This document shows positions 1 to 9,321 of a DNA stretch of 64,000 nucleotides, one piece after another. The notes below the pieces were generated by a model. It ran no database searches. It was not told the origin of the DNA and saw nothing but the letters and a program-made list of their open reading frames with translations. The stretch is taken from the NCBI RefSeq assembly GCF_001005315.1, contig NZ_LBMG01000002.1:62001-126000 (forward strand), read 5' to 3'. Within the stretch, counting starts at the first letter, position 1. Every line of letters begins with the position of its first letter. This DNA is from Kordia jejudonensis (GTDB lineage: Bacteria; Bacteroidota; Bacteroidia; Flavobacteriales; Flavobacteriaceae). Both the position numbers and the translations under genes were made by a program.

Positions 1-1909
1 TTTTTTGTTGTGTTGGATTCTTGAACTTGGAAGGAGATGTGTTTACATCATTTTTTTCTTGAATATTTTTTGTTTTGGCATTGCTTGCATTCGTAACAAT
101 TCGTTCTTCTTCAATGATCGTGAGTTTCCTTCCATCTTCCGCATAGGCAATTAAGGTTAAATTTGTGGCGTCACTAAACTTAAAAGAAAAATGTCCGTTT
201 TTTGCACTTTTAAAGACTAAAACTTTGTTTCCAAATTGATCAAATAGTAATAAGTTGGCTTGAACAGGATTCCCTTTTTTATCAACAATTTTACCCGATT
301 GCATAGTGAATCGCTCAGGTTGGTATTGTGCTCCTTGTATTGAAATTGGCGCCGTTATATAATCTCTCCAACCATGTGTAAGCATTACATAATTTAAGGC
401 TTCATATGATTTTTCTTCTTCTGGATTGAAATAAAAATTTGGCTCGTGTATTTTAGCTTTTAACTCTGATGAAACCAACAAGTATGACAAAATATGATCT
501 TGTTTATCATCCGCATAGGAAAGTAATTTATTATCAACAACAGCTACCGATATATTTGACGGAATAGGATTTTCGTCTTTGTCTTTTGTTGTAATTGTTA
601 CGTTTACTTTTTCACGTGTTAGGTAATTTTTTTTATCAAGTTTAATGTCTACTTGAAGCTGTTTATGTGCGTTTAAAAACGCAAGTCTTTCTGCTAATGG
701 TGTATTATTTTCATCAATGATTCTAAACTTTGTAATTCCAATAGGAAATTTGCTTGTCTGTATTGTAATAGCATGTTCATTAGCTGTTATTCTTTTTTTA
801 AATAATACAGTATCAGCATTCAACACTTCTATATACAATTGTTTGTCAAGGTTAGCGTTTACTTGAATTTTTGTTGATACACTATCGGTTTGTAACGTGA
901 AATTTACCCCTTTTTGATAAATTTTTGGAAGTGCAATTTTTTCCGTGGAAGTAAAAGGAGCTTTTATGTTGGCGAAGTATTTTTTCGTTGAAATAGGATT
1001 CAAATAAAAAGCGCCCATTCCATCATGAAAACTTTCAAATGAAGTTACGATACTTCCATTCTCGTCAACAATAGTTCCTTGTACATCTACAGGTTTGCCA
1101 AATTCATCAATAGCTTTGAAAGCAACTCTGTTTTTTGCATTATATAGTAGTTTTCCACTTTCTGGAAAAAACTGCAAGTCAATAGTATCCAACACCATTG
1201 GAACACTTCTAGAAATAGATTCTGTAGTGCCTTTGTGCGGAATTAGAACATTCAACACCACATCTCTTGTAGCGACATCATTTGGAAGTTGAAATGTTAA
1301 ATTAGCTTTTCCTGCCACATTCGTTTTACTCGTTTTAGCGATGACAATTTCTCCTTTTATGGAAACTTCATATGAGATTTCAGTATTGGTTAGCGGATTA
1401 TTTTTTAAATCTTTTGCTTCAAAATTAGTAATCACTGAAGATGATTTTCCATATCCTTTTTTCCCAAAATCTAGTGTTAATAGTACATTCGGTTTTACTA
1501 CTTTTTGAATTGTAATTTTTTTGGTAAAGAAAGCTTCTTCTCCATAATTCTGCATCCAATTGGTGTACATTCGTAAGGTGTAGATTCCGCCTGCCCAATT
1601 TTTATCTATTGTAAAATCGCCATAAGCATATCCTTGATTAATTGCTAATTTTATCGTTTTTACGGTACTTCCTCTGGGCGAGATTAATTCTGCATACATC
1701 GCATCATTTATCGTAGAAATTGTATGATTTGCACTCACAATATAAGATTTGAACCATATCGTTTCACCAGGAAAATAAAAGGGTCTATCCGTTTGTGTAT
1801 AGATTTTTTCTAAGTTTTGAGTTGCATCTTGTGCATTTGTCTGCATTGCAAAACTTGTCAACAATACGATACAAATTATTTTTACAATACTATTTTGTAC
1901 TATTTTCAT
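1..1909 (-). CDS. MG2 (alpha-2-macroglobulin-like) domain surface protein, C-terminus beyond window
   Basis: Open reading frame from an ATG at 1909 that stays open to base 1 (636 codons seen, no stop), so the C-terminus is missing. The N-terminus is a signal peptide ending near 'TNAQD', followed by the MG2 hallmark 'YTQTDRPFYFPGETIW' at about residues 37-52. Several beta-rich macroglobulin-type repeats follow, and a CarboxypepD_reg-like stretch ('SGKIVDKKGNPVQANLLL') lies near the edge. Members of this family in Bacteroidota often end in a TonB-dependent receptor plug domain; that part would lie outside this window, so I infer but cannot see it. It starts 3 bp after the stop of the upstream SusC-like barrel gene, so the two are almost certainly one operon. 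Likely periplasmic or outer-membrane; substrate unknown. Confidence 0.8.
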   Translation of the reverse strand, partial: MKIVQNSIVKIICIVLLTSFAMQTNAQDATQNLEKIYTQTDRPFYFPGETIWFKSYIVSANHTISTINDAMYAELISPRGSTVKTIKLAINQGYAYGDFTIDKNWAGGIYTLRMYTNWMQNYGEEAFFTKKITIQKVVKPNVLLTLDFGKKGYGKSSSVITNFEAKDLKNNPLTNTEISYEVSIKGEIVIAKTSKTNVAGKANLTFQLPNDVATRDVVLNVLIPHKGTTESISRSVPMVLDTIDLQFFPESGKLLYNAKNRVAFKAIDEFGKPVDVQGTIVDENGSIVTSFESFHDGMGAFYLNPISTKKYFANIKAPFTSTEKIALPKIYQKGVNFTLQTDSVSTKIQVNANLDKQLYIEVLNADTVLFKKRITANEHAITIQTSKFPIGITKFRIIDENNTPLAERLAFLNAHKQLQVDIKLDKKNYLTREKVNVTITTKDKDENPIPSNISVAVVDNKLLSYADDKQDHILSYLLVSSELKAKIHEPNFYFNPEEEKSYEALNYVMLTHGWRDYITAPISIQGAQYQPERFTMQSGKIVDKKGNPVQANLLLFDQFGNKVLVFKSAKNGHFSFKFSDATNLTLIAYAEDGRKLTIIEEERIVTNASNAKTKNIQEKNDVNTSPSKFKNPTQQK

Positions 1910-1912
1910 AGT

Positions 1913-4744
1913 TTAAATTTTTATGTTTAGTGTCAATCCAACTTCACTTAAAAGTGGTGTATTGAAAAAATTAAGTTCTTGTGCTGAGCGATTTCCATAC
2001 AAAGCGCCATACGGTGAGTTTCCTCTAAATTTTGACCACGTGAATAGGTTTTTTGCGTACAAACCCAGTTTACATTCCCTAATAAATGTTTTACTTCGAT
2101 ACTGATTTTCAAAAGAATATGAAATGTCTAACGATTTTATATTCACATAGCTTGCATCTACAATGGCGTCTTCAGCTACGCCTTCAAAACCGTAACGAAC
2201 AAATCTATTTTCCGTAATAGGATTCGCAGCATTGTAAAAGTCAACAGGAATTGTATTTGGATTTCCTTGTTGATTCACTCCATTGAAAATAAAATTGGTA
2301 ATGTTTCTATCTGTGGCCGATTGTTGTGAAGTTCCAACATAGTTAAGAACATTTTGAGTTCCATTCCAAATGTCGCCTCCTTTTTGAATATCAATGACAA
2401 TATTCAATTCAAAATTTTTCCATTCAAAATTATTGCTAAACCCTAGATTATAATCAGGAATTGGATCGCCAATAATTTGAGGAGTTGAATTTACTAAAGG
2501 AAAACCAGCATCGCCAATTACCACATTATTTTGTGCATCTCTTTGATATGCAGAACCTACGATGACACCTGCAGGTTGACCAACAATTAAATTTTTAGAA
2601 GTAGTTGAAAATCCAGCAATAGGAATGCGTTCTTCATCATGTAGCAGCCTTTCGACTTCCGTTGTATACGTAGCAAAGGAAATTTTGGGTTTATAGTAAA
2701 ATTCGTCAGCTATTCGTATTCTTGAATCGATATTAAATTCAAATCCTGAACTTTTAATATCGGCTACATTATCTAAGATAAAAACGTCGTTATTGATGAT
2801 AGGAAACACGCTTCCCTTTGTTTTTGAATTAAAGTAGGTAGCCTCTACATCTGTTCGCCAACCATAAGAAGAAAATCCAAATGCAAGGCTTGTTTCATAG
2901 TTTAAAAGTTCTTCTAATCTGACATTAGAATTGATAAATAAATCATTGTTAGTCGTATAACCTAAACTTTCTTGTGGAGAAATGAGTAAACTGTTATGAC
3001 TTAAATTGTTGTAATAAAGCGACGTATCATTGACATCAAAAGAGACATTTGAAGACACTGAGAATTGGTAGATATCTCCATAAATGTCTAGTAACTCTTT
3101 TAAATCCAATCGCGTGTTGAATGAAGGTAAAAACCATTTGTTATTTTGTACAGACGAGTAATAGGAGTTATTTACAAGTGTAAACTTTAATTTGTGATCC
3201 AATTCATATTTAAATTGATTCAGCAATCGGACTACACTTCTTGATTTTAATTGATTATTTTCAACAGTACTTGTCGCATTTTCATAGGAGAAAGGATCAA
3301 AACCTGAAGCTGTTAACAGTGAAAAATCTAAATCACTAAAAGTGTAATTAATAACTGATTTTATATCGATTTCATTATTATCACGCTTAAAATATCTAAA
3401 ATTAGCGACAGCATTTAGGTTATGTTGCTTGATCATTTTATCGCTTGCAAAACCATCTTCAAAACCTGCTGTGCCAGTTACTGCTCCAAATTTTTGTTCC
3501 TCATTGGTATGTCTGTAATTTAAGTTTCCTTTTAAAGTGATATCGTCTGAAATATCGATTTCATTTTGAACACTGGCAACAAAAGATGTATTCTGAACTG
3601 CATTTCGGTTCGTATTCAGTAACCATTCTGGATTATTGAATTGTGAGTTAAAACGTCTTTGTGTATTGTCTGATAAAATAGAACCTTGATTGTTACTAAA
3701 TGAAGGTGGCGTTGCCCATAAATTCAACAGTAAATTTTGCTGAAAACCATTAATATTTGGTTGGTTATTTCTATCCGTTTGATATACCAAAAATGCTTCC
3801 CAACCGAGTTGATTCGTTTTTTTATTCCTTTTATAATTTAATGAAAGTTTGTTACTGAAACTACGTTCTCTGTTGTATACATCTTTATAATTTTGATTGA
3901 AAAAGTCAAACCCAATTTGTTCTGAATCAGTGGATACATTAAAGAATAGTTGATGTGAATTGACAATTACATGTTCAAACAATGAGTTGTTATAGGAATT
4001 CGCTGGAACTCCATTTCCGTTTCCCATATTGACCAATTGTCCATTGGTATCGTAGTTATAATTGGCGCCATTAAACTCAAGCGAATTTAATGCCGGACCA
4101 TACGAAAATATATTTCCTGTTTCTGCTCCTTGAAATGCAAGTGTTCCCGCAACTGGAATTCCTTGACTGAAAGTATTCTGCAATTCTGGAAGGTTTCTTT
4201 CGTTGACAAATTGAACTCCAAAACTCGCATTGTAGCCAACTTCATAAAATAAATCTGGACTAAAATAAGTCAGTTTTACGTTGTCTTTTTTAACATCAAT
4301 ATTTCTGATTCTATCATACTGAAAATCGCCGCTATTTTTATTGTATGTCCATTTTGAGTTTTCTATACTTTGTACTGCATCTCCTTTTTTTGTTACTTTT
4401 TTGACAGCGTTCAAATACGCATTCGATTGTATTTTTTTTACAGTTATATAACTTAGTTTTTCGTCCGTAGTTTCTCCAAACATTTCAGGAACAACCCGAA
4501 CTTCTTTTGTCGCCATTCCTACAAAAGCAAAAACTAGGATGTCATTCACACTACATTCTATAGTATAATTTCCGTCAAAATCTGTGTAAACGCCATTCGA
4601 AGTTCCTTTTACAACAATATTAACTCCAGGCAAAGGCAAACCGCTATCATCTGTTAATACTCCAGAAACTTTTCCTTGCTGTGCAAATAACATGGATGAG
4701 ACGAACAGACTTACCACGACTAGTATTTTATTTTTTAAACTCAT
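1913..4744 (-). CDS. SusC/RagA-like TonB-dependent outer-membrane barrel, apparently without plug domain
   Basis: 943-aa protein with a signal peptide (cleavage after about 'MLFAQ') and an N-terminal CarboxypepD_reg domain (residues about 24-85, 'GKVSGVLTDDSGLPLPGVNI'). It ends in a typical SusC barrel terminus ('LGLYAKNLFTW...VGLTLNIKI'). In ordinary SusC proteins a plug of about 110-130 residues follows the first domain, with a 'VLKDASATAIYG'-like signature. Here only about 60 residues separate the two, and the sequence goes straight into barrel-start motifs ('NLPELQNTFSQGIPV', 'FSYGPALNSLEF'). No SusD partner is adjacent. The next gene, 3 bp downstream, is an MG2-domain protein of a family that often carries the plug, so the receptor may be split between two polypeptides. 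The absence of the plug is read directly from the sequence; the split is inference. Confidence 0.85.
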   Translation of the reverse strand: MSLKNKILVVVSLFVSSMLFAQQGKVSGVLTDDSGLPLPGVNIVVKGTSNGVYTDFDGNYTIECSVNDILVFAFVGMATKEVRVVPEMFGETTDEKLSYITVKKIQSNAYLNAVKKVTKKGDAVQSIENSKWTYNKNSGDFQYDRIRNIDVKKDNVKLTYFSPDLFYEVGYNASFGVQFVNERNLPELQNTFSQGIPVAGTLAFQGAETGNIFSYGPALNSLEFNGANYNYDTNGQLVNMGNGNGVPANSYNNSLFEHVIVNSHQLFFNVSTDSEQIGFDFFNQNYKDVYNRERSFSNKLSLNYKRNKKTNQLGWEAFLVYQTDRNNQPNINGFQQNLLLNLWATPPSFSNNQGSILSDNTQRRFNSQFNNPEWLLNTNRNAVQNTSFVASVQNEIDISDDITLKGNLNYRHTNEEQKFGAVTGTAGFEDGFASDKMIKQHNLNAVANFRYFKRDNNEIDIKSVINYTFSDLDFSLLTASGFDPFSYENATSTVENNQLKSRSVVRLLNQFKYELDHKLKFTLVNNSYYSSVQNNKWFLPSFNTRLDLKELLDIYGDIYQFSVSSNVSFDVNDTSLYYNNLSHNSLLISPQESLGYTTNNDLFINSNVRLEELLNYETSLAFGFSSYGWRTDVEATYFNSKTKGSVFPIINNDVFILDNVADIKSSGFEFNIDSRIRIADEFYYKPKISFATYTTEVERLLHDEERIPIAGFSTTSKNLIVGQPAGVIVGSAYQRDAQNNVVIGDAGFPLVNSTPQIIGDPIPDYNLGFSNNFEWKNFELNIVIDIQKGGDIWNGTQNVLNYVGTSQQSATDRNITNFIFNGVNQQGNPNTIPVDFYNAANPITENRFVRYGFEGVAEDAIVDASYVNIKSLDISYSFENQYRSKTFIRECKLGLYAKNLFTWSKFRGNSPYGALYGNRSAQELNFFNTPLLSEVGLTLNIKI

Positions 4745-4909
4745 TGACGACTTATATTTTTGAAATATTAATTTCTTGCATCAAATATATTGACACATTT
4801 TAAGATATAAAATCAATAATGAGTGAATAGCCGTTTCTGTTTAGGGAAGTGTTGTAAAGGTACTTATTTACATTTTATGTGAATGTATCTGAGATTATAG
4901 CTCTTTTTG

Positions 4910-5462
4910 TAGAAAAAATTGGAGTACATTCATAAAGATCCTGCTCTGCAGCAGGATGAGTTCAACTTACAACTTGCTGCGCATCCTTCGGATTTCTATA
5001 AAACTAAGTTGTAAAATAAATACTGTAAAGAAAAATTGAAGAATATTCTTGAAGATCCTGCTATGCAGCAGGATGAGTTCAACTTACAACTTGCTGTGCA
5101 TCCTTCGGATTTCTATAAAACTAAGTTGTAAAATAAATACTGTAAAGAAAAATTGAAGAATATTCTTGAAGATCCTGCTCTGCAGCAGGATGAGTTCAAC
5201 TTACAACTTGCTGTGCATCCTTCGGATTTCTATAAAACTAGGTTGTAAAAAAATGCTGTAAAGAAAAATTGGAGTACATTCGTAAAGATCCTGCTATGCA
5301 GCAGGATGAGTTCAACTTACAACTTGCTATGCATCCTTCGGATTTCTCTATAGAACTATATTGTAAATAATACTAGAAATAAAAATTGGAGTACATTCAT
5401 AAAGATCCTGCTCTGCAGCAGGATGAGTTCAACTTACAACTTGCTGCGCATCCTTCGGATTT
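4910..5462. repeat. Array of five ~117-bp direct repeats with nested hairpins
   Basis: Units begin with GATCCTGCT at 4937, 5054, 5171, 5287 and 5404 (period 116-117 bp). The fifth is truncated after the 'CATCCTTCGGATTTC' block. Each unit holds an 8-bp stem ATCCTGCT/AGCAGGAT with a 4-nt loop. A 9-bp arm pair TTACAACTT/AAGTTGTAA (perfect in units 1 and 2) encloses a small ATCC-TTC-GGAT hairpin. Units 1 and 2 are nearly identical, while 3 and 4 have diverged in the spacer. The array lies between the promoter side of the SusC-like gene and tRNA-Asp and encodes no ORF. It looks like an expanded REP-like structured repeat. Confidence 0.9.
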
Positions 5463-5534
5463 CAGCAAGTTGAGTTTCACTCAAATAAAAAAGCATCCCA
5501 ATCTTCTATAAAGAAAAAAGGAAAGCTTTTCATT

Positions 5535-5574
5535 GGTTTAACTACTAAACCAAGGTAAATCAAGGATTTACCTT
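5535..5574. other. Two short inverted repeats of unknown role
   Basis: GGTTTA/TAAACC (5535-5551) is followed immediately by the 10-bp perfect pair AAGGTAAATC/GATTTACCTT with a 3-nt loop (5552-5574). They lie between the repeat array and the tRNA-Asp terminator, with no gene on either side within 60 bp. Confidence 0.5.
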
Positions 5575-5600
5575 AAACAACACAACTAAATCATTTTGCC

Positions 5601-5631
5601 AAAAAAAGCTTCTCTTCGAAAGAGAAGCTTT
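5601..5631 (-). terminator. Rho-independent terminator after tRNA-Asp
   Basis: 12-bp perfect stem AAAGCTTCTCTT / AAGAGAAGCTTT with a CGA loop. On the minus strand it is followed by a run of T. It lies 13 bp past the 3' end of tRNA-Asp. Confidence 0.8.
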
Positions 5632-5643
5632 GAGCAATTTTAG

Positions 5644-5717
5644 CGGTCTGGACGGGATTCGAACCCGCGACCCCATGCGTGACAGGCATGTATTCTAACC
5701 AGCTGAACTACCAAACC
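5644..5717 (-). tRNA. tRNA-Asp (anticodon GTC)
   Basis: On the minus strand, starting GGTTTGGTAGTTCAGCTGG, this folds as a cloverleaf with anticodon loop CTGTCAC (anticodon GTC), a T arm GCGGGTTCGAATCCCGT and acceptor pairs GGTTTGG/CCAGACC with discriminator G. The CCA is not encoded. A strong terminator follows. Confidence 0.95.
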
Positions 5718-5803
5718 GTTGCTTGATTGCGGATGCAAATATACACCACAATTCTATTTATGCAAACATATTTGAATAAAAAATTAAACTTTTTTTCATC
5801 TCT

Positions 5804-6733
5804 CTATGCAAACTTTTGTCTTTCAACTAAATACGTTAACAATATTTTTTCAAAATTTTTCGTAATGTCTGCAGCAACATACTTAATTTTATATTGCGCA
5901 CATTTCATTTTTAATTGTGAAAAATACGCTGACACCGCTTTTTGATAGTTTTCCTGAACAGAATCTGCATATAAATCTATATGTTCTCCAGATTCTACAT
6001 CAATAAATCGTTTGGGTTTGTTATCAAAATCGAAGTTTAATTCTTTTTCTGAATCAAATACATGAAATAAAATAACTTCATGTTTGTTGTATTTTAAATG
6101 CTGTAAGGCTTCAAATAGTTTTTCATCTTCAACACCATCTTGAAACATATCCGTAAAGAGGAAAATAAGGCTTCTACGGTGTATTTTCTCCGCAATTTGA
6201 TGCAAATAGGTGTAGGTGTCTGTTTTTTTATTGATTCGCTTTGTAGTAACCGTTTTATCAAGCGCATTTAATAACAATTGATGATGCCGTTCGCTTCCTT
6301 TTTCAGGTGCATAAAAATCGTAATTATCAGAATACACACTTAGTCCAATCGCATCGCGTTGCTTTTTTAAAATATTCATCAACGAAGCTGTTGCCAATAC
6401 TGAAAAACCAATTTTATTCAAGTTTTCCAACGATGGATTTTCAATAGTTGGATAATGCATTGACGAAGAATTATCTAAAATGATATGACATCTTAAATTG
6501 GTTTCTTCCTCATATTTTTTTGTGTATAATTTATCCGTTTTTGCAAATAATTTCCAGTCAATATGCTTAGTACTTTCGCCTTGATTGTAAATTTTATGTT
6601 CAGCAAATTCGGCTGAAAATCCATGAAACGGACTTTTATGCATTCCAGAAATAAATCCTTCAACTACTTGTTTTGCAAGCAATTCTAAGTTTTTAAATCC
6701 TGAAGTTTTATTAAATTCTTGTTGTAAATTCAC
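5804..6733 (-). CDS. DUF58 domain (MoxR-partner, vWA-like) protein
   Basis: 309-aa soluble protein. The DUF58 core is recognised by 'YNQGESTKHIDWKLFAKT' (about residues 49-66) followed by a von Willebrand A-type strand with a MIDAS-like D-x-S-x-S (D87, S89, S91 in 'DNSSSM'). DUF58 proteins commonly work with MoxR-type AAA+ ATPases in assembly or regulation of membrane or periplasmic complexes. No moxR gene lies next to it here, so the partner must be elsewhere. It is transcribed in the same direction as trxA, about 220 bp downstream of it and separated from it by a terminator hairpin. Confidence 0.88.
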   Translation of the reverse strand: MNLQQEFNKTSGFKNLELLAKQVVEGFISGMHKSPFHGFSAEFAEHKIYNQGESTKHIDWKLFAKTDKLYTKKYEEETNLRCHIILDNSSSMHYPTIENPSLENLNKIGFSVLATASLMNILKKQRDAIGLSVYSDNYDFYAPEKGSERHHQLLLNALDKTVTTKRINKKTDTYTYLHQIAEKIHRRSLIFLFTDMFQDGVEDEKLFEALQHLKYNKHEVILFHVFDSEKELNFDFDNKPKRFIDVESGEHIDLYADSVQENYQKAVSAYFSQLKMKCAQYKIKYVAADITKNFEKILLTYLVERQKFA

Positions 6734-6898
6734 AAGTGTTTTTCTTTAGTAAAATATATTTTTATGAAATATACTGATTTTTAGTGTTATGCAATAGTAC
6801 TTTGAGTTAAAGTAAAGGTAATATTTAGCGTGAAGTTTACCTCATCAAATAATAATCATATACTTTAAAAGTTTTAGCAGAATCCTGAGTTTCATTAA

Positions 6899-6928
6899 AT
6901 AAAAAAGGCTTGACAATTGCCAAACCCT
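6899..6928 (-). terminator. Terminator after trxA
   Basis: Minus strand: GGTTTGGC-AATT-GTCAAGCC (8 bp including two G-U pairs), then T6. It lies about 30 bp past the trxA stop. Confidence 0.7.
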
Positions 6929-6955
6929 TCTATTTTTATGATACAAATTATTCTA

Positions 6956-7276
6956 TTAAGCTAATAACTTGTCTAAAGCTTGTGTGTATGTACTTTTCGG
7001 TGCAACACCAACTTGACGTCCTACTAATTCTCCGTTTTGGAAAATTAATACAGTTGGAATGTTACGCACTCCAAACTGCGCTGCATATCGTTGGTTAGCA
7101 TCAACATCTAACTTTCCAACAACAGCTTTCCCATCATACTCTTCTGCAATTTGATTTACTACAGGACCTAACATTTTACAAGGTCCGCACCAAACTGCCC
7201 AAAAGTCAACCATTACTGGTTTGTCACTATTCATTACTATTTCTTCGAAGTTAGCATCTGTGATTTCTAAAGCCAT
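6956..7276 (-). CDS. trxA: Thioredoxin
   Basis: 106 aa, the normal length of a single-domain thioredoxin. The redox centre WCGPCK (W29 to K34) and the cis-proline loop 'RNIPTVLIF' are intact. There is no signal peptide, so this is the cytoplasmic general disulfide reductase. The gene stands alone, with a terminator behind it. Confidence 0.96.
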   Translation of the reverse strand: MALEITDANFEEIVMNSDKPVMVDFWAVWCGPCKMLGPVVNQIAEEYDGKAVVGKLDVDANQRYAAQFGVRNIPTVLIFQNGELVGRQVGVAPKSTYTQALDKLLA

Positions 7277-7749
7277 AATATATGTATTTTTAAATTTTAA
7301 ATTTATTTTTTAAGTTAATATGCAATATTAGTCAAATATTCTGCCAAAACTTACACCACAAGTATACATTTTGATTATACATGAATTGGTTTTTCTTATT
7401 ATTATTTAACGTCAGTTTGATATAAGTGATTCAATTCATATTTGTAATTGAGTTTAGAAACTCTTTGCTAAATACCACATTTTCTGTGTCTTATTTTCAT
7501 TTTCTTTGCTTTCCCAAAGAAAAGAAACAAAAGAAAGGGAACTTTTCCAGAGGTATTTTTAGTTTTTCTTTTTTGGAAAAACTAAAATCGCATGAATTTC
7601 CCTAAATTTTTTCCAAGGCTTCAAAAATTTTTAACGGAAAATCCCTGCTATACTTCGGAAAAGAAAAGTATCAAACTAAATTTTTATGTCGAATTCACAT
7701 TATATAACAAACAGCAAAAGAGTCTTCCCAAAATGATATAACTCGATTT
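7277..7749. other. Intergenic region with REP-like hairpin sequence
   Basis: About 470 bp without a credible ORF. It contains TTCTTTG-ctttcc-CAAAGAA (about 7500-7520) followed by a purine-rich 'AAAGAAACAAAAGAAAGGG' stretch, then the inverted pair AGTTTTTC/GAAAAACT near 7570-7590. It resembles common dispersed intergenic repeats of flavobacteria. The trxA promoter should lie in the part nearest 7277, but I could not identify a clear -7/-33 pair. Confidence 0.4.
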
Positions 7750-8760
7750 TCATTTTTCTACTTTGAAAGAATAGGAAGAAATTAAATCGTCATTAATGTA
7801 TAAATGCACATCGTAATATCCTCTGTATTTAAAAGTATGCTTTAACGTAAGTTTTTGATTTTCAATAGCTACAAATTCTGGAGTTACCTTGTTTTCATGT
7901 TCGTTTTTTTCAACAATTAAATATACCTCATCTTTTTCTACAGGTATTTTTAGTTGATATGAAAAGGTAACTTTTTCATGTTGTTTTACAGTATTGTCCA
8001 ATGTTTTTGGTGTAATGTGACTTCGAAAGTACGTATATGCATTTCCATAAATTACAGGCGCTTCCAGAAACATGTCAAATGTTGGTTGCTTATTTTCTAA
8101 TAGAAACCACTTTTTATCTTCAGGATGATGATTTACAGAAAATAGTTTTGGATCGGCAAGAAAGAAGCCATCGTTGTATTGAAATTGAAAACGATACGAC
8201 GTCGGATTTGGCACGCCGCTTGCCCAAGTTGGATCGCAGAGATACCATTTGTTATTGAGTTTTACAGCATTCCATGAATGATTTGGCGCATACAAAGATG
8301 CAATTTCAATGGTACTTGTACGTGCGTATCCATTGACAATTTCACATTCTATATCGGCCAAATTTGCCAATTGTTTGATAAGATATGCGTAGCCAGTACA
8401 AACTGTTCTATTTTTTTTGACAAGTTTTTGAAAGGCAATTTTCTTGAATTTTTTGTTCCACTCGGCAAGTTTCAAACTATCATCTTTATACTGTTTGCGT
8501 TTTCGCATGTTGCGTCTAAACATGCTGTAATCGTTTGAAACATTACTGCAAACCCATTTAAAAATAGCTCTAAAGCGTTCAACATCTGTTGTGAGTTCAG
8601 ATGTAAGCTTGTATGATAGTAAAGGTAAATTGGAAAGATTTTCATCTTTGTATTTCAATGCAATTTTATCTGCTTTTTCAAAATTTATCGCTTCAAAATC
8701 AGCAATTTGTGCATTGGACTGAAATACAAAGATGAATAGAAATATGTATATTATTTTCAT
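7750..8760 (-). CDS. Secreted transglutaminase-like (papain-fold) domain protein
   Basis: 336 aa with an N-terminal signal peptide ('MKIIYIFLFIFVFQSNAQ'). The transglutaminase-like core spans about residues 55-185. It has a complete Cys-His-Asp triad: C121 in 'RTVCTGYAYL', H161 in 'PNHSWNAV' and D176 in 'YLCDPTWASG'. This arrangement is typical of bacterial transglutaminase-like or kyphoscoliosis-type peptidases. The C-terminal 130 residues look like a beta-sandwich. The gene starts 21 bp after the stop of the small CarboxypepD_reg protein gene upstream, so the two probably form an operon. Substrate unknown. Confidence 0.82.
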   Translation of the reverse strand: MKIIYIFLFIFVFQSNAQIADFEAINFEKADKIALKYKDENLSNLPLLSYKLTSELTTDVERFRAIFKWVCSNVSNDYSMFRRNMRKRKQYKDDSLKLAEWNKKFKKIAFQKLVKKNRTVCTGYAYLIKQLANLADIECEIVNGYARTSTIEIASLYAPNHSWNAVKLNNKWYLCDPTWASGVPNPTSYRFQFQYNDGFFLADPKLFSVNHHPEDKKWFLLENKQPTFDMFLEAPVIYGNAYTYFRSHITPKTLDNTVKQHEKVTFSYQLKIPVEKDEVYLIVEKNEHENKVTPEFVAIENQKLTLKHTFKYRGYYDVHLYINDDLISSYSFKVEK

Positions 8761-8781
8761 TAAAATACTACTGTAGTATCT

Positions 8782-9186
8782 TTAATTACTACGTTTAGAT
8801 TTGTAACGCTTTTCAGAATTTGGTGCTCCTGTAAATTCGAATACTTCTTCGTAGATTGTTAATTCTATAAACGTTGTATTGTCTTTAATTTTGAATTCTT
8901 TGGTTTTATAACCTACGTAACTAATGAGCAATACATCGCCCGTTTTTAGTGCCACTGGAAAAGTAAATTCTCCTTTTTCATTGGTCACAACGCCCATGTT
9001 AGAATCTTTTAGCGTAACATTGGCACCAAGAATTGGTCCTTCGTCATTGCTTATAACTCCTTTGATCGTTTTTCCTTTTTGAGTTGCAGTGTTCGATTGT
9101 CCGTGCATTGGAACAAATGCAAAAATGGCAAATACTAACAATGCAGTATACCATAATTTTCGTGTACTTGTGAATTGAATCTTCAT
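8782..9186 (-). CDS. Small secreted CarboxypepD_reg-like domain protein
   Basis: 134 aa. A signal peptide or membrane anchor (about residues 1-30, ending 'MHGQS') precedes one CarboxypepD_reg-like beta-sandwich ('KTIKGVISNDEGPILGANVTL ... GDVLLISYVGYKTKEFKI'), the domain usually found at the N-terminus of TonB-dependent receptors. Here it stands alone and ends in a short basic tail ('SEKRYKSKRSN'). It lies 21 bp before a transglutaminase-like protein and may be an accessory of it. Function unknown. Confidence 0.8.
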   Translation of the reverse strand: MKIQFTSTRKLWYTALLVFAIFAFVPMHGQSNTATQKGKTIKGVISNDEGPILGANVTLKDSNMGVVTNEKGEFTFPVALKTGDVLLISYVGYKTKEFKIKDNTTFIELTIYEEVFEFTGAPNSEKRYKSKRSN

Positions 9187-9321
9187 AATGCTAAATATTT
9201 TAGTTGATCAAATTTATGATTTGAAATACGCTTAAAAAAACGTTATTGAGTAAACGTTCACTTTGAATGAGTGAATGCAATTTTTATACAATTTACAACT
9301 TTCAGCCGATATCTGTTTGAT

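Noticed and set aside
1095-1292. Plus-strand 65-aa ORF inside the MG2 gene
   Set aside because: The minus strand is continuously open with recognisable MG2 sequence throughout this region.
4910-5462. CRISPR array
   Set aside because: The period is regular, but the intervening sequence is repeated too and no cas genes are present.
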